Positions 23,874 to 34,072 of a stretch of DNA of 64,000 nucleotides are shown piece by piece (positions within the stretch are counted from its first letter, which is position 1; each line of letters begins with the position of its first letter). A program made the position numbers and the translations under genes. This stretch comes from Psychrobacillus sp. INOP01 (GTDB lineage Bacteria > Bacillota > Bacilli > Bacillales_A > Planococcaceae), in assembly GCF_018140925.1 (NCBI RefSeq), contig NZ_CP073315.1, positions 2,604,001 to 2,668,000 on the forward strand. The letters run 5' to 3'. The notes beneath the pieces were generated by a model. That model saw only the letters and a list, made by a program, of their open reading frames with translations, had not been told where the DNA came from and made no database searches.

Positions 23874-26800
23874 TTGAGGAAGAAAAATAGTCAAACTAAA
23901 GTTCTTAGTGTTGTAGCTAGCGTGCTTATGACGTTTTCACTTGTTGCACCAAACGTTGTTAGTGCGGAAACAGCAAATAAACTTCACCAATCGTTCAGGG
24001 ATTCAAACTCTAATTCTATTTCTGCTAAGGACAAGCTGAACAGTCGTTTACTGGAAAGCTTCAAAAACGATGATAAAGTTACATTTTTAATAAAGTTCAA
24101 GGAGAAAGCAGATTCCTTACAAGTAGCTGAAGAAGCTAGGGAAAATGCTGAAAAGGCAAATTTGTCTTCTCATAATGCTAAGCTCATTCAACGATCTGCA
24201 GTTGTATCAGAACTGAAGTCTACTTCTTTAGAGTCTCAGCAAACCGTCACGGAGTTTCTGGAGCAAGAAGTCGCTAAAGGGAATGCGAAGGATGTTGAGT
24301 CGTACTATATAGTAAACGGAATGTCTGTTACTGCAACCCAGGAAGTTGCAGAAAAATTGGCTACATTCTCAGAGGTAGAGAAAATCTTACCAAATGAAAC
24401 CCGTCAATTATTTACTACAAAAACAGAGAATGCAGTCGTGCCAAAAGCAGAAATTACAAATGTTGAATGGAATGTGGAACGTGTCAAAGCTCCGGAAGTA
24501 TGGAATATGGGCATTGATGGTGCAGGTACAGTTGTAGCAAGTATTGATACAGGTGTTCAATGGGATCATCCTGCACTAAAAGAAAAATACCGTGGCTACA
24601 ATAAGGCCACTGGAGCAGTTTCTCATGACTATAGCTGGTTTGATGCAACGGCAGGACGGGCTACACCATATGATGACCAAGGGCATGGAACACATGTAAC
24701 GGGAACAATGGTTGGTAGTGAACCTAATGGCGCGAACCAAGTTGGGGTAGCTCCAGGGGCAAAATATATTGCCGTTAAAGCTTTTACTGCAAGCGGAGGA
24801 TCGGATATTGACTTACTAGAAGCAGCTGAATGGATATTAGCTCCAACAGATGCGGAAGGTAATGCACGAGTGGATATGGCGCCGGATGTTGTGAATAACT
24901 CATGGGGTGGCGGCGCAGGGCTTGATGAATGGTACCGTGATGTTGTAGTTAACTGGCGTGCAGCAGAGATTTTCCCAGAATTCTCAGCGGGCAATACAAC
25001 TCTTACAAATCCTGGTGGAGCAGGTTCTGTAGCAGCACCAGCTAATTATCCTGAGTCTTTTGCAACAGGAGCGACGGATATTAATAATTCCGTAGCGAAC
25101 TTCTCGTTACGTGGACCTTCCCCGTACGCGGAAACTAAGCCGGATATTTCTGCACCTGGTGTGAATATTCGTTCATCTGTACCAGGAGGCACCTATGAAG
25201 GGGGTTGGAACGGTACATCGATGGCAGGTCCAGCTGTGGCAGGTGTAGCGGCATTGCTTAGACAAGTGGATGCTGACATAACAGTGGATGAGATGGAAGA
25301 GATTCTGCTTAATACAGCAAATCCATTAACAGATTCGGTGTATACAACAGTTCCAAACCATGGATACGGCTATGGATTAGTAGATGCATATGAAGCAGTA
25401 GGGTCTATTATGACAGGTCTTGGAACATTAAAAGGACAAGTTTCACAGCAAGGTGATGATACGGAGGCTCCGTTATTTGAACATATTGCTCCAAGTGAGA
25501 CATATGAAGGAATGGCTTTACCTCTAACAATCTCAGTTACTGATAATATCAGTGTTTCATCGGTTAATCTGAACTATAAAGATACGGACGGTACGTGGCA
25601 AACGATCGAAGCTGGCCGTACGTCTGGAGATTACATGGACGGTGAATTCACGGTAGTGGTTCCAGGAGAGTTTATTACTGGGGATACCTTTACGTACAAA
25701 TGGACGATTAATGATTTTGGTAACAATGAAGTAGTTAGTGAAGAGTATGTAATTCAAGTAAATTCAGGTATATCTGTGGGTTATTCAGAAGACTTTGAAG
25801 CAACTCCTGTTGGTTGGACTTCTTTTGGAGAGAAAAATAGCTGGGAATGGGGTATTCCAACAGCGGGTCCTGAAGATGCAGCGTCTGGAGAAAAAGTGTA
25901 CGCTACCAATTTAGATGGACCGTATGAAAGTTCTATGAATGCGACGCTTGTTATGCCTCCAGTAGATTTGCCTGAAGGAAATTCATACATCCAATTCAAG
26001 CAATGGCATGAGTTTGAACAGTCTTCTTCAGGAAGAGCGTGGGATTATGGTCATGTATTTATCTCTACAGATCAAGTAGAATGGACACAACTTTTAAAGG
26101 TTCAAGGCACATCTAACGGTTGGATAGATGCAGAAGTTGACTTATCTGCATATGCAGGGCAACGAGTATACATCGGATTTAACGCTTTTTCAGATGGAAG
26201 TGTTGTGAAAAATGGCTGGTATTTAGATGATGTTGTTTTAGCGGATATTTCCCAAACTGGAAAAGTATCAAAAGGAAATAATGCAAAGCAAAAAAATAAC
26301 GGAAACAACGGAAATAAAGCAAACAAAGATAATAACAAGGAAACAGATAAAAAGTCATTAAAAGAGGCAATCGATCCTAAAACAATTAGACCGGTAATGC
26401 CAGTAAAAGAAGCACCTCCAGTAGTAGATACAATTGTAAATCCTACATTATTGCCATTAGGTGCTCAAGTAAGTGTCTTAGAGTCTGGTCGCTCGGTTTA
26501 TACAAACCCAGCAGATGGTACGTATTCACTTACGCATGGTGCAGGAACATTTACAGCTAAAGCAGAAGCTTACGGATTTGAGTCTGAAGAAAAATCAGTA
26601 ACGATAGAAGCAGATGGTACGGCAACTGCTAATTTCACATTGTTGGAGATGGAAGAAAATACGGTAAGTGGAGTAATCACGGACCAATCGACAGGAGAGG
26701 CGATTGAAGGAGCAACAATTATCCTTGTCGAAGATGCAAATGTAACTCCTGTAATAACAGATGCATCTGGTAATTACTCTTTAACAGCATACGAGGGAGA

Positions 26801-28307
26801 CTACACACTAAAAATAATTGCTCGTGGCTACCATAGCCAAGAAGTATCAATAACAATTGGTGCAGACGCGACTACACAAAACATTGCCCTAGAACCTTTC
26901 TACACTTATCCTGGTGGAGAAATTGGATATGATGATGGAACAGCAGAAAATGCACGTGCATTCAATGCTGCAGGAAACGCTTGGGCTGTAAAAATGTCTC
27001 TTCCTGAGGGCAAAAAGAATGGAATTGTTACGGATGGAGTTTTCCGTTTCTGGGATACAGAATGGCCAAGTCCAGGTGGCACAGCGTTTGCGGTAGAAGT
27101 TTGGGATGCGACAGGAGCAGATGGGACACCTGGTAAAAAACTTGCCGGTCCTATTGATGCAACAGCCCTTCGTAATGGTGAATGGACTGTAGTTGACCTA
27201 ACGGAACACAATATTACCGTGAATGGCGACTTCTATATGGTATATCGCCAAACTGTAGCAAACCCGAACTCACCAGGACTTGCAACAGATGAAAACGGAG
27301 TAAACGCGGAAAGAAGTTATCAAGGAGTATCCGGAGCATGGTCACCTTCTCCAGCAGCAGAAGGAAATTATATGATTCGTGCCCGTGTTAGCTATGAGGT
27401 ATTTGGTCCAATTATTACTTCACCAGAAGCTGGATTAGTAACAAATGAATCGCATTTTACAGTAGAAGGAACTGCTTCACCTACAACTACAATTGAGTTA
27501 AAACAAAATGGAGATGATGCTGGCTCAGTAGTAGTTGGCGAGAATGGTAAATTCTCTATTGAAACTGAATTGACAGAAGGGTCAAATGAATTTGTAGCAG
27601 TTTCAGTATTAGATGATCGAGTAACAGGTCAATCCGAGCCTGTCACAGTTATTCTGGATACAGTAAAACCAGAACTAACAATTGATAGCCCAGTAAACGG
27701 AGAAAAAACAAATCGTGAAACTGTAACTGTTCAAGGTACTATTGCAGATGAAAATTTAGAGTATGTTCGTGTGAATGGTCAAGTTGCCGTTGTTTCGAAC
27801 GGTAAATATTCTAAGCGAATTCTTCTAGATGAAGGAATAAACGAAATTGTAGTAGAGGCTAGTGATAAAGCAGGTAATAGTGAGTCGAAAACTGTCACTG
27901 TTACAGCAGATTACAATGCACCTGAAATTACGAACCTGAAGCCGGCCAGTGATCTTTATTTGGCAACAGGAAGAAGTGTTAAAATTGAATTTGATAGCGA
28001 TCCAGGGTTAAAACCTTCGTTTGTTATCCATATGCCGTTAACTAATGTAGGACAATTGAACAATGCAACAGAGCTACCTATGATGGAAATGGGCGATGGA
28101 CATTACGTTGGTTATTGGACAGTGCCTGCGGATACTGTTGCAAATGGAGCAGTTATCGAAGTAAAAGTAGTAGATGGGTTTGCTAATGAAACACGTCAAA
28201 AAGCTACAGGCAAACTATTTATAAATGTTCCTAAACCAACGGAACAGTCCAAAGAAGAGGCAACAGAAGTAAAAGAAGAAACGCCAGTCAAAGATTTAGC
28301 AGAATAA
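23874..28307 (+). CDS. bpr: bacillopeptidase F, secreted S8 serine protease
   Basis: The 1477 residues resemble B. subtilis Bpr along the whole length. A signal peptide (about 1-31, ending VVSA) is followed by an I9-type propeptide (about 45-175) and an S8 catalytic domain with Asp225 (ASIDTG), His271 (HGTHVTGT) and Ser449 (GTSMAGP). After that come a jelly-roll-like domain around SEDFEATPVGWTS, a low-complexity Asn/Lys linker (about 800-830), two carboxypeptidase-regulatory-like repeats, a lectin-like domain and Ig-like repeats at the end. The TTG start was preferred because GGGAGG lies 8 bases before it and it matches the MRKK start of Bpr; an ATG two codons upstream is the alternative. It degrades extracellular protein. 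Confidence 0.95.
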   Translation: MRKKNSQTKVLSVVASVLMTFSLVAPNVVSAETANKLHQSFRDSNSNSISAKDKLNSRLLESFKNDDKVTFLIKFKEKADSLQVAEEARENAEKANLSSHNAKLIQRSAVVSELKSTSLESQQTVTEFLEQEVAKGNAKDVESYYIVNGMSVTATQEVAEKLATFSEVEKILPNETRQLFTTKTENAVVPKAEITNVEWNVERVKAPEVWNMGIDGAGTVVASIDTGVQWDHPALKEKYRGYNKATGAVSHDYSWFDATAGRATPYDDQGHGTHVTGTMVGSEPNGANQVGVAPGAKYIAVKAFTASGGSDIDLLEAAEWILAPTDAEGNARVDMAPDVVNNSWGGGAGLDEWYRDVVVNWRAAEIFPEFSAGNTTLTNPGGAGSVAAPANYPESFATGATDINNSVANFSLRGPSPYAETKPDISAPGVNIRSSVPGGTYEGGWNGTSMAGPAVAGVAALLRQVDADITVDEMEEILLNTANPLTDSVYTTVPNHGYGYGLVDAYEAVGSIMTGLGTLKGQVSQQGDDTEAPLFEHIAPSETYEGMALPLTISVTDNISVSSVNLNYKDTDGTWQTIEAGRTSGDYMDGEFTVVVPGEFITGDTFTYKWTINDFGNNEVVSEEYVIQVNSGISVGYSEDFEATPVGWTSFGEKNSWEWGIPTAGPEDAASGEKVYATNLDGPYESSMNATLVMPPVDLPEGNSYIQFKQWHEFEQSSSGRAWDYGHVFISTDQVEWTQLLKVQGTSNGWIDAEVDLSAYAGQRVYIGFNAFSDGSVVKNGWYLDDVVLADISQTGKVSKGNNAKQKNNGNNGNKANKDNNKETDKKSLKEAIDPKTIRPVMPVKEAPPVVDTIVNPTLLPLGAQVSVLESGRSVYTNPADGTYSLTHGAGTFTAKAEAYGFESEEKSVTIEADGTATANFTLLEMEENTVSGVITDQSTGEAIEGATIILVEDANVTPVITDASGNYSLTAYEGDYTLKIIARGYHSQEVSITIGADATTQNIALEPFYTYPGGEIGYDDGTAENARAFNAAGNAWAVKMSLPEGKKNGIVTDGVFRFWDTEWPSPGGTAFAVEVWDATGADGTPGKKLAGPIDATALRNGEWTVVDLTEHNITVNGDFYMVYRQTVANPNSPGLATDENGVNAERSYQGVSGAWSPSPAAEGNYMIRARVSYEVFGPIITSPEAGLVTNESHFTVEGTASPTTTIELKQNGDDAGSVVVGENGKFSIETELTEGSNEFVAVSVLDDRVTGQSEPVTVILDTVKPELTIDSPVNGEKTNRETVTVQGTIADENLEYVRVNGQVAVVSNGKYSKRILLDEGINEIVVEASDKAGNSESKTVTVTADYNAPEITNLKPASDLYLATGRSVKIEFDSDPGLKPSFVIHMPLTNVGQLNNATELPMMEMGDGHYVGYWTVPADTVANGAVIEVKVVDGFANETRQKATGKLFINVPKPTEQSKEEATEVKEETPVKDLAE

Positions 28308-28319
28308 GTTTAATATAAG

Positions 28320-28356
28320 GATGCCAAAGAGGGAAATATCCTCTTTGGCATTTTTT
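28320..28356 (+). terminator. terminator of bpr
   Basis: ATGCCAAAGAGG / CCTCTTTGGCAT stem with a 7-base loop and six T after it, directly behind the stop codon. Confidence 0.92.
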
Positions 28357-28374
28357 GACAGATAGGATAGTATA

Positions 28375-28992
28375 CATAAATGTACCGTGTACATAGGGTT
28401 CATGGGACTGGAAAGAATGATTAGTACCGATGATTTCCGTTTCAGGCGTTGACAAAGGAACGAAGGCTTAAGAACGCCATTTCGTGGGGCAAACCCTTCG
28501 TGACCAACCTCCTGTTGGCCTCCGCGGGGTGAGCGATGAACCTTCACCACAGCTCTCGCGTTCGTTGTGAAGTTTCATCTTTCTAACTCATCCCGCTGGA
28601 GTCGCCGCCTTCCACTACTGCCATCAATATAATGTTTAGTACGCAGGCGATAATATATAGCATAGTCTATCTCTTAGTTAATAATAGTAGTCAAAGCTAA
28701 TATAGTAATAAAACCGTCTGTTGAATTAGGGATACTATTCTGTAATGAAGAATGATGAAAGTAAATTTTCTTTTATACTAGTGGAAATAAAGAGAAATAG
28801 TTAGTGTTTGACTCATAAAGAAGTGAATTAGCGAACGAAATTGCATCTTCGAGAGCTTCCTCTATGAGTAGGAAAGTATCTTTCTCTAGTTATCCAAAAA
28901 CGCACTAACCTGTTTCTAAGAATTGTAGGTGGGCGACGGACAGAAAAACGTCTTAAAGGACCGGACATATCTTTTGTCCGGTTTTTCTTGTT
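28375..28992 (+). repeat. modular noncoding repeat, copy I
   Basis: Modules in order: a lead-in with AGATAGGA.AGTATA.ATAAATGT; a palindromic block beginning TGATTTCCGTTTCAGG and containing CGGGGTGAGCGATGAA with its complement; an AT-rich spacer with a TAGCATAG motif; AATAAAGAGAAATAGTTAGTG through CGAACGAAATTGCATCTTCG; and an internally deleted copy of the terminal palindrome (GGCGACGGACAG... ending in a GGACCGGAC/GTCCGG hairpin). It fills the whole gap between bpr and the next gene, and no coding sequence is seen in it. Confidence 0.75.
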
Positions 28993-29099
28993 TGAAAAAA
29001 TACTTGGTCAAGGAAATAATCCGAAACTACGTATTTTTTGCCTAAAGAAAAGAAATAGGTTACTTATTGAAGCATATGATGATTTAAAGGGGTGTAAAA

Positions 29100-30560
29100 G
29101 TGAATGATTATGTAAATGTGCTAATGAATTTTCTACCACCAACCGCATCAATCCTTGAATTTTCAGGACTTCCTAATAATCCAGCAGTGTTATTGGCTGA
29201 TATCGATTATGATCAAACTAATGAATTAATCGGAGCATATAAATATAAAGACCAAAATTACCTAGTGATTCTAAAAAATGTCCATAACCAGTGGCTACCT
29301 TTAATACACATAAAGGGAAGTGGATATGGAATTTCAAGCCTAATGGTGGCGCCAATTACAGCTAATTGGGTGAATACACTCATTGTCGGTTGGCAAATAG
29401 GTAGCGAATGGTCCAATTTAGATTTATTGCAATTGGTGGATGGTGAAATTATACGACTCCCTACTTCTAATATAGTTTTTAGTAGATTGGAGGTAGAAGA
29501 CATGCCTGGTCTATATGGTCCTGATGGTCAATACGAACTTGCAATTTGGGTTCATGATACAGGAGAAGCCTACAAAGTAGATGTATATCGTTTTGAAGAA
29601 AATAAGCTAGTTTTAGCTAAGGATGTATATCCATATTACTTTAAAAGAGTTGAGGATTATTATGAAAGACTACTACAGTCCAATGATTTCTCCTACTATT
29701 GGTACTATTTAGCAGAGGCGCAAAAGAAGGCGGGAGATTTGGAGCAGTTTATGATTTCTATTGATAAGGCTTTGTCTTTCAGTGAACCGTACCCTTCACT
29801 TGAATTTTTGCTAAATATGAGGCGACAAGTGTTAGAGCATATGCAAAATAATGGTCATAACAATGATGAGATTATTGTGTACTCTAGAGGTGATTTGACG
29901 GGCAGTGGATTTTTGGACACTGTTTACCTAACTGGAGAAAAGACGGAAGGAAGTCCATTTTGGCAGAACATCACTTTAAATGTTTTGTATCAGCATGAAA
30001 ATACATTAGAGAGAATTGAGTTGAAACAAAACGTTGGATATAATCCGACCATTTTTCTTGGTGACTTTACTGGAGATCAAGTAGATGACATTCTAGTTGT
30101 TATAGATACCGGAGGTAGTGGAGGAACAATTTATGCATTTGTCTTTTCGTATACTCAAGGGAATATGAAACAAGTTTTTAACGTTGAAGAATTCAATGAA
30201 ACCACCAAATATGAAGTCCATTATGAAAACTACTACCAAGTCAAAGTAGTTAGCATGCATCCAAACAAGCAATATATATTGGATTTAACGTATAAAGGAA
30301 AAGAGTATTTAATGGAAATATATGATGAAAACGGAATTCTAAAGGAACCGATAGAGGGCTGGGTTGACCCTGTTAGTGGGTTGTATCCTATTGACTTTGC
30401 TAGGGACGGTACCTATGAACTAATGGCTTTTCAAAAAATTGCAGGAAGATATCATGCTGATGGATTAGGGTATGTTCAAACAGTACTTAAATGGGATGGA
30501 CAAAAATTTATATTTGATTGGCAGAATGTTTCCATTTATGGAGAGGATATTTTTTCTTGA
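29100..30560 (+). CDS. VCBS/FG-GAP-like repeat protein of unknown function
   Basis: This 486-residue protein starts with GTG behind AAAGGGGTG. Two calcium-loop-like segments are seen, LLADIDYDQTNELI (about 33-46) and GDFTGDQVDDILVVIDTGGSGG (about 320-341), with RGDLTGSGFLDTVYL (about 259-273) as a third. These resemble the Asp-rich loops of FG-GAP/VCBS beta-propeller repeats. A helical, TPR-like stretch with many Tyr lies at about 185-245. No signal peptide or membrane segment is present, so it is probably intracellular, possibly spore-associated. It is flanked on both sides by copies of the modular repeat in the same orientation, with no neighbour in an operon. Confidence 0.75.
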   Translation: MNDYVNVLMNFLPPTASILEFSGLPNNPAVLLADIDYDQTNELIGAYKYKDQNYLVILKNVHNQWLPLIHIKGSGYGISSLMVAPITANWVNTLIVGWQIGSEWSNLDLLQLVDGEIIRLPTSNIVFSRLEVEDMPGLYGPDGQYELAIWVHDTGEAYKVDVYRFEENKLVLAKDVYPYYFKRVEDYYERLLQSNDFSYYWYYLAEAQKKAGDLEQFMISIDKALSFSEPYPSLEFLLNMRRQVLEHMQNNGHNNDEIIVYSRGDLTGSGFLDTVYLTGEKTEGSPFWQNITLNVLYQHENTLERIELKQNVGYNPTIFLGDFTGDQVDDILVVIDTGGSGGTIYAFVFSYTQGNMKQVFNVEEFNETTKYEVHYENYYQVKVVSMHPNKQYILDLTYKGKEYLMEIYDENGILKEPIEGWVDPVSGLYPIDFARDGTYELMAFQKIAGRYHADGLGYVQTVLKWDGQKFIFDWQNVSIYGEDIFS

Positions 30561-30570
30561 TAAAAAGAAT

Positions 30571-31239
30571 AGGGAAATATCTCGTGAATACTGGTTTTAT
30601 GAGACTTTAAAGAAGGAATAATACAGCTAATTTTTGCTTCAGGTGTTCACAGAGGAACGAAGGTTTAAGAGCGCCACCTCCCACTAAAATTAATATAGAG
30701 AGTAGTATTCAACAATAAGGTTTAGCATAGCCAGTCGCTAAGGTAATAGAATTTATTTAAGTTAATGTAGTAATAATAACATCCTGTAATTGCTATGTTA
30801 CAGGATAAAAGTATAAAAAATACTCTGCAACAAGTGTTTAAAACATTTTCATGTCATTAATTCCTAATTATATGTGTGATGAAGACAATAGATATATTTT
30901 TATAATATTGAAGATCTAGAGGAAGAGTAAGTGTTAACTCAATAAAGAAGGAGGGAGCGCCCGAAATTGTATCTTCGGGCGCTTATTCTATGAGTAGAAA
31001 AGTATCTTTTCTTAAGTTATCCAAAAAGGCACTAATCTTTCTCTAAAAGTTGTAGAAGGGGGACGGACAGACAAATGTCATAAGATTATCGAAAAAAGAG
31101 ATGCTGGTCGTGACGTCAGTCACGACTAGCATTTCCAAAAAATATAGCAATAAGTCTGTCCAAAGCCTACTAATAACGTTAGAAATAGCTTTTGATTTTA
31201 AAGAATAGGGTGTTTTTTTTTTTGCCCGGTTTTTCTTAG
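30571..31239 (+). repeat. modular noncoding repeat, copy II
   Basis: It has the same module order as copy I. The first palindromic block is cut short (only TTCAGGTGTTCACAGAGGAACGAAGG and its continuation remain). The AT-rich spacer is kept. The third module has a stronger hairpin (GAGCGCCCGAA / TTCGGGCGCT). The terminal palindrome is complete, with the central stem ATGCTGGTCGTGAC/GTCACGACTAGCAT at about 31101-31133. It fills the gap between the VCBS-like gene and the padR promoter. Confidence 0.75.
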
Positions 31240-31273
31240 TCACTGGGTCCATGCTAGAAAATAATTGTATATT

Positions 31274-31308
31274 TATGTCACGATGTGATATAGTCGTAAC
31301 GTGACATA
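31274..31308. promoter_or_regulatory. PadR-type operator
   Basis: The inverted repeat TATGTCACG ... CGTGACATA (17 bp between the arms) overlaps the expected promoter of the padR gene, 15 bp before its start codon. PadR proteins commonly bind ATGT-N-ACAT palindromes and repress themselves. Confidence 0.65.
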
Positions 31309-31322
31309 GTGGAGGTAGAAAA

Positions 31323-31646
31323 TTGGAAAAATTACTAAAAAAATATATACCGATGACCGAAACTGCGTTTTATATACTACTTTCTTTAACAGAGCCATCC
31401 CACGGCTACGGTATTATTAAACGTGTGGAGGAATTGACAAACGGTAGATTAAAGCTAGGTTCAGGAACGATTTATGGTACTTTAACAAAAATGCAAAACG
31501 ACGGAATGATTATCGTATTTTCAGATGAAAAACGTAAAACTATTTACGAAATTACTCAGCTTGGTAAGAATGTGATGCTAGCAGAAATTGCTCGTTTAAA
31601 AGAATTACATACAAATGCCTTACGCTTAGAGGAGGAATTCAAATGA
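31323..31646 (+). CDS. PadR-family transcriptional regulator
   Basis: The protein has 107 residues. The winged helix holds FYILLSLTEPSHGYGIIKRVEELTNG in pieces typical of PadR (HGYxI), then LGSGTIYGTLTKMQNDGMI and a C-terminal dimerisation helix. The TTG start has GGAGG 7 bases upstream. Its stop overlaps the start of the DUF2812 gene by 4 bp, the usual coupling of PadR with the membrane protein it controls. Confidence 0.88.
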   Translation: MEKLLKKYIPMTETAFYILLSLTEPSHGYGIIKRVEELTNGRLKLGSGTIYGTLTKMQNDGMIIVFSDEKRKTIYEITQLGKNVMLAEIARLKELHTNALRLEEEFK

Positions 31647-32743
31647 AAAAAATGAGGTGGCTTTGGAGCTATCGGATTGATTCGACCGAAATATGGCTCG
31701 AGGATTTAGTAGCAAAAGGATTTCATCTAAAGAGTCTTAACCGTTTTTCAAGTGTATTTACGTTTGAGCAAGGGGATTCGATAAAGAAAAAAGTACGCAT
31801 TCATTACGGTGAAAAAACCCTTGCTCCTAAGCTTGCATCTGCTGGTTGGGAAAGTGCGGTAATTTCCGATAAGTGGCAAGTGCTCACAAATGAGAACCAG
31901 CAGATTTCCATTTATCCTAGTAAGGATCAATTATTCAAGCGCACTCGATTGCATGCTTATATGTATATCTTAATCTCAACCTTCTATTTATCATTTTATT
32001 TATCATTTTTATTTATATTTGGCATTATTCTTAATATTTTTAGTGAAACTCTTCAAATTGCTCCACTAATAGTGCCTATAATTATATATACGGGACTAAT
32101 CGCGTTAACGATTTTCGTATTTAAAGCTTATCGTAAATTTGAAAAACAGTTTCTCGGTACTGATGTCATCAAAAAGTCTGGAACGAAGAAAATCCGTAGA
32201 ATTCGTCCTGGTTGGATGTATGAGCCATTACGAACGACGGTTTGGCTCGAGGAGATGGCACAACGTGGTTATGAGCTTGAATCAGTTTTTGCAACGATTT
32301 TTACATTCCGTCCAAAGGGAAAAAATAATATTGCCTATGAGGTTGCGTTTGAACCGAAAATTAATGCAAATTACTTTCAGCTTCACAAGGATTTTGGATG
32401 GGAGTTAAAATATACTTCCAATATTACATGGCTGAACTACACCATTTGGGGGATGCCGTATGAAGAAGAGGAAGTTAAACCTGCATTTTCCTATGATGAG
32501 CTAGAAAGAAGAAAAGTCGCTAAAAAGGCTTTCCTTATGAACTGTGGAATGTCTGTATTCATTTTATTTATTTGCGCTCAGTCTATATATATGAATACCG
32601 TCACAATTGACCGACCCTTTTTGGACTGGTCGTACATGGGGGTTATTCGTATAATGCTTGTGGTTATGAGTGTGTTTTGGCTTTTTATGTTTGTCCGTAT
32701 TGTTTTAGGCTATCGAAAAGAATTGCAATTAATTAGTAGTTAA
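31643..32743 (+). CDS. DUF2812-domain membrane protein (two tandem domains)
   Basis: The 366-residue protein contains the DUF2812 unit twice: residues about 5-85 (WLWSYRIDSTEIWLEDLVAKGFHL...) and about 190-275 (PLRTTVWLEEMAQRGYEL...). Hydrophobic pairs of helices lie at about 103-160 and 300-355. DUF2812 proteins are usually encoded just behind a PadR repressor, as here with a 4-bp overlap, and their function is not known; they may sense envelope stress or antimicrobial agents. Confidence 0.85.
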   Translation: MKKMRWLWSYRIDSTEIWLEDLVAKGFHLKSLNRFSSVFTFEQGDSIKKKVRIHYGEKTLAPKLASAGWESAVISDKWQVLTNENQQISIYPSKDQLFKRTRLHAYMYILISTFYLSFYLSFLFIFGIILNIFSETLQIAPLIVPIIIYTGLIALTIFVFKAYRKFEKQFLGTDVIKKSGTKKIRRIRPGWMYEPLRTTVWLEEMAQRGYELESVFATIFTFRPKGKNNIAYEVAFEPKINANYFQLHKDFGWELKYTSNITWLNYTIWGMPYEEEEVKPAFSYDELERRKVAKKAFLMNCGMSVFILFICAQSIYMNTVTIDRPFLDWSYMGVIRIMLVVMSVFWLFMFVRIVLGYRKELQLISS

Positions 32744-32862
32744 GAATTTAGATGACTTCCTCCTTTAGAATTATTTAATTATTTCCGTTCACAAAAAAGA
32801 CAATAATTATTGACAATTATGTGAACGTGATGAATAATATAAGTATAAAGGGGTGTTATAAT

Positions 32863-33096
32863 ATGGAAACTTACGTAAAAATGCTGCACGCTACTAAATT
32901 TGTCGGGGCTACTTTACTTACAATAGGAATTGCTATCTTTTTATATGGATCATTAATAAGCGAATTTAGTACGATTATGGGCATTGGGATTGGTGTTGTC
33001 ATGGGAGCAGTTTTCATCTTTTTAATCGGAATGATTTTAGTTGCTTCGGAAGAAATGATTCTTAACTCCAATAAATGCAAAAAAGAGAGTGTCTAA
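32863..33096 (+). CDS. small membrane protein (77 residues)
   Basis: Two hydrophobic helices (about 10-30 and 36-58) follow a short polar start METYVKMLHATKF, with a charged tail KCKKESV. The ATG at 32863 was chosen because AAAGGGGTG stands before it; the longer frame upstream lacks a ribosome site. The protein is not recognised. It lies 120 bp behind the DUF2812 gene and has its own terminator. Confidence 0.65.
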   Translation: METYVKMLHATKFVGATLLTIGIAIFLYGSLISEFSTIMGIGIGVVMGAVFIFLIGMILVASEEMILNSNKCKKESV

Positions 33097-33146
33097 AATT
33101 GTTACGGGTTTTGTTACCTATCACAAGCATTCAAAATATAATCTAA

Positions 33147-33188
33147 AATGACTATCAAATTGTATATCGATTTGATAGTCATTTTTTG
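33147..33188 (+). terminator. terminator of the small membrane protein gene
   Basis: AAATGACTATCAAAT / ATTTGATAGTCATTT stem with a 9-base loop and a T-run. Confidence 0.88.
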
Positions 33189-33334
33189 ATGCTATTATTA
33201 ATCGTTAAAATAAGTACAGAGATTGAGAAATAATATACTTAAACTAAAGGGGCAGATTACTTCAAGAAGAGGACATTATGCTTCAAGGCATTTTTGTCAG
33301 ACATAATACATACCTTCTTAACAGGAGGGATTAT

Positions 33335-33985
33335 TTGTTAAAAAAGATATTGATTATTACTGGAATACTTATAGTGGGAATAGCATTATTTAGCCTGTTA
33401 AATAAGCCTTTAGAAGTTGATACTGCTGTTGCAAATAAAGAGGAACAAAAACCTACAGTTACTAAAGAGGAACAAAATATATCTACATTGAATAGGGTAA
33501 GTGAAAAGCTTCATGAGAAATATGAGGAGTTTGTTGTAAAAACTACTTCAAAGAAAGAATTGGTGATACAAGTTGAAGTGAATGAAGGAGATTTTAATTT
33601 AGTAAAAAAGGATATGGAGTCCATTGTAAAAGGTGTAATTAAAACCTCCACATTAAAAGACTACATAGTTGTTGTAGAGAAACTAGATTTATCTTTCATT
33701 ACTGAAGAAGTTAAAAATATAAACAAAGAACTTGTCCATTTAACTTCTACTTTAATGACAGGTCTTAAAGTTTACGATGAAATCGGAAATATAAATACTG
33801 ATTTTCAAAAATCCATTACCGTTCAAACGTCGATAAAAGGTTTAAATAAAGATGCACTTAAGTTAGCAATTGAAATTGAAGAGACAGTAAATGAAATCTT
33901 ACATTCTAAAGAACTAAACTCTATATCTCATATTGACTCATATGAAGTTTTTATATTGAATACCAAAGGGGAAGTAGTAAATTAG
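33335..33985 (+). CDS. membrane-anchored protein of unknown function (possibly DUF4030)
   Basis: The protein has 216 residues when started at the TTG with AGGAGGG 7 bases upstream; this puts a single membrane helix (about 4-22) right at the N-terminus. An ATG at 33278 would add 19 residues. The outside part is rich in Lys/Glu with a repeated beta-alpha pattern (KELVIQVEVNEGDFNLVKKDME; KSITVQTSIKGLNKDALKLAIE), which I associate with DUF4030 proteins of Bacillus, though not with certainty. It is a single gene between two terminators. Confidence 0.65.
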   Translation: MLKKILIITGILIVGIALFSLLNKPLEVDTAVANKEEQKPTVTKEEQNISTLNRVSEKLHEKYEEFVVKTTSKKELVIQVEVNEGDFNLVKKDMESIVKGVIKTSTLKDYIVVVEKLDLSFITEEVKNINKELVHLTSTLMTGLKVYDEIGNINTDFQKSITVQTSIKGLNKDALKLAIEIEETVNEILHSKELNSISHIDSYEVFILNTKGEVVN

Positions 33986-34038
33986 TCAGCTTACAAGGCT
34001 AAACAGTCTTTACATCCTTTCTTATTAAGCTAACGGTG

Positions 34039-34072
34039 GCGTTGATCCAACAAGGGATTAACGCTTTTTTTA
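34039..34072 (+). terminator. rho-independent terminator
   Basis: GCGTTGATCC / GGGATTAACGC stem, 5-base loop and seven T, about 50 bp past the preceding gene. Confidence 0.88.

Noticed and set aside
24629..24994. 121-codon open frame opposite bpr
   Set aside because: Antisense to the conserved protease catalytic domain, no start signals.
28375..28992. Insertion sequence or transposase remnant
   Set aside because: No reading frame with transposase motifs is found in any copy of the modular repeat, so it is recorded as a noncoding repeat instead.
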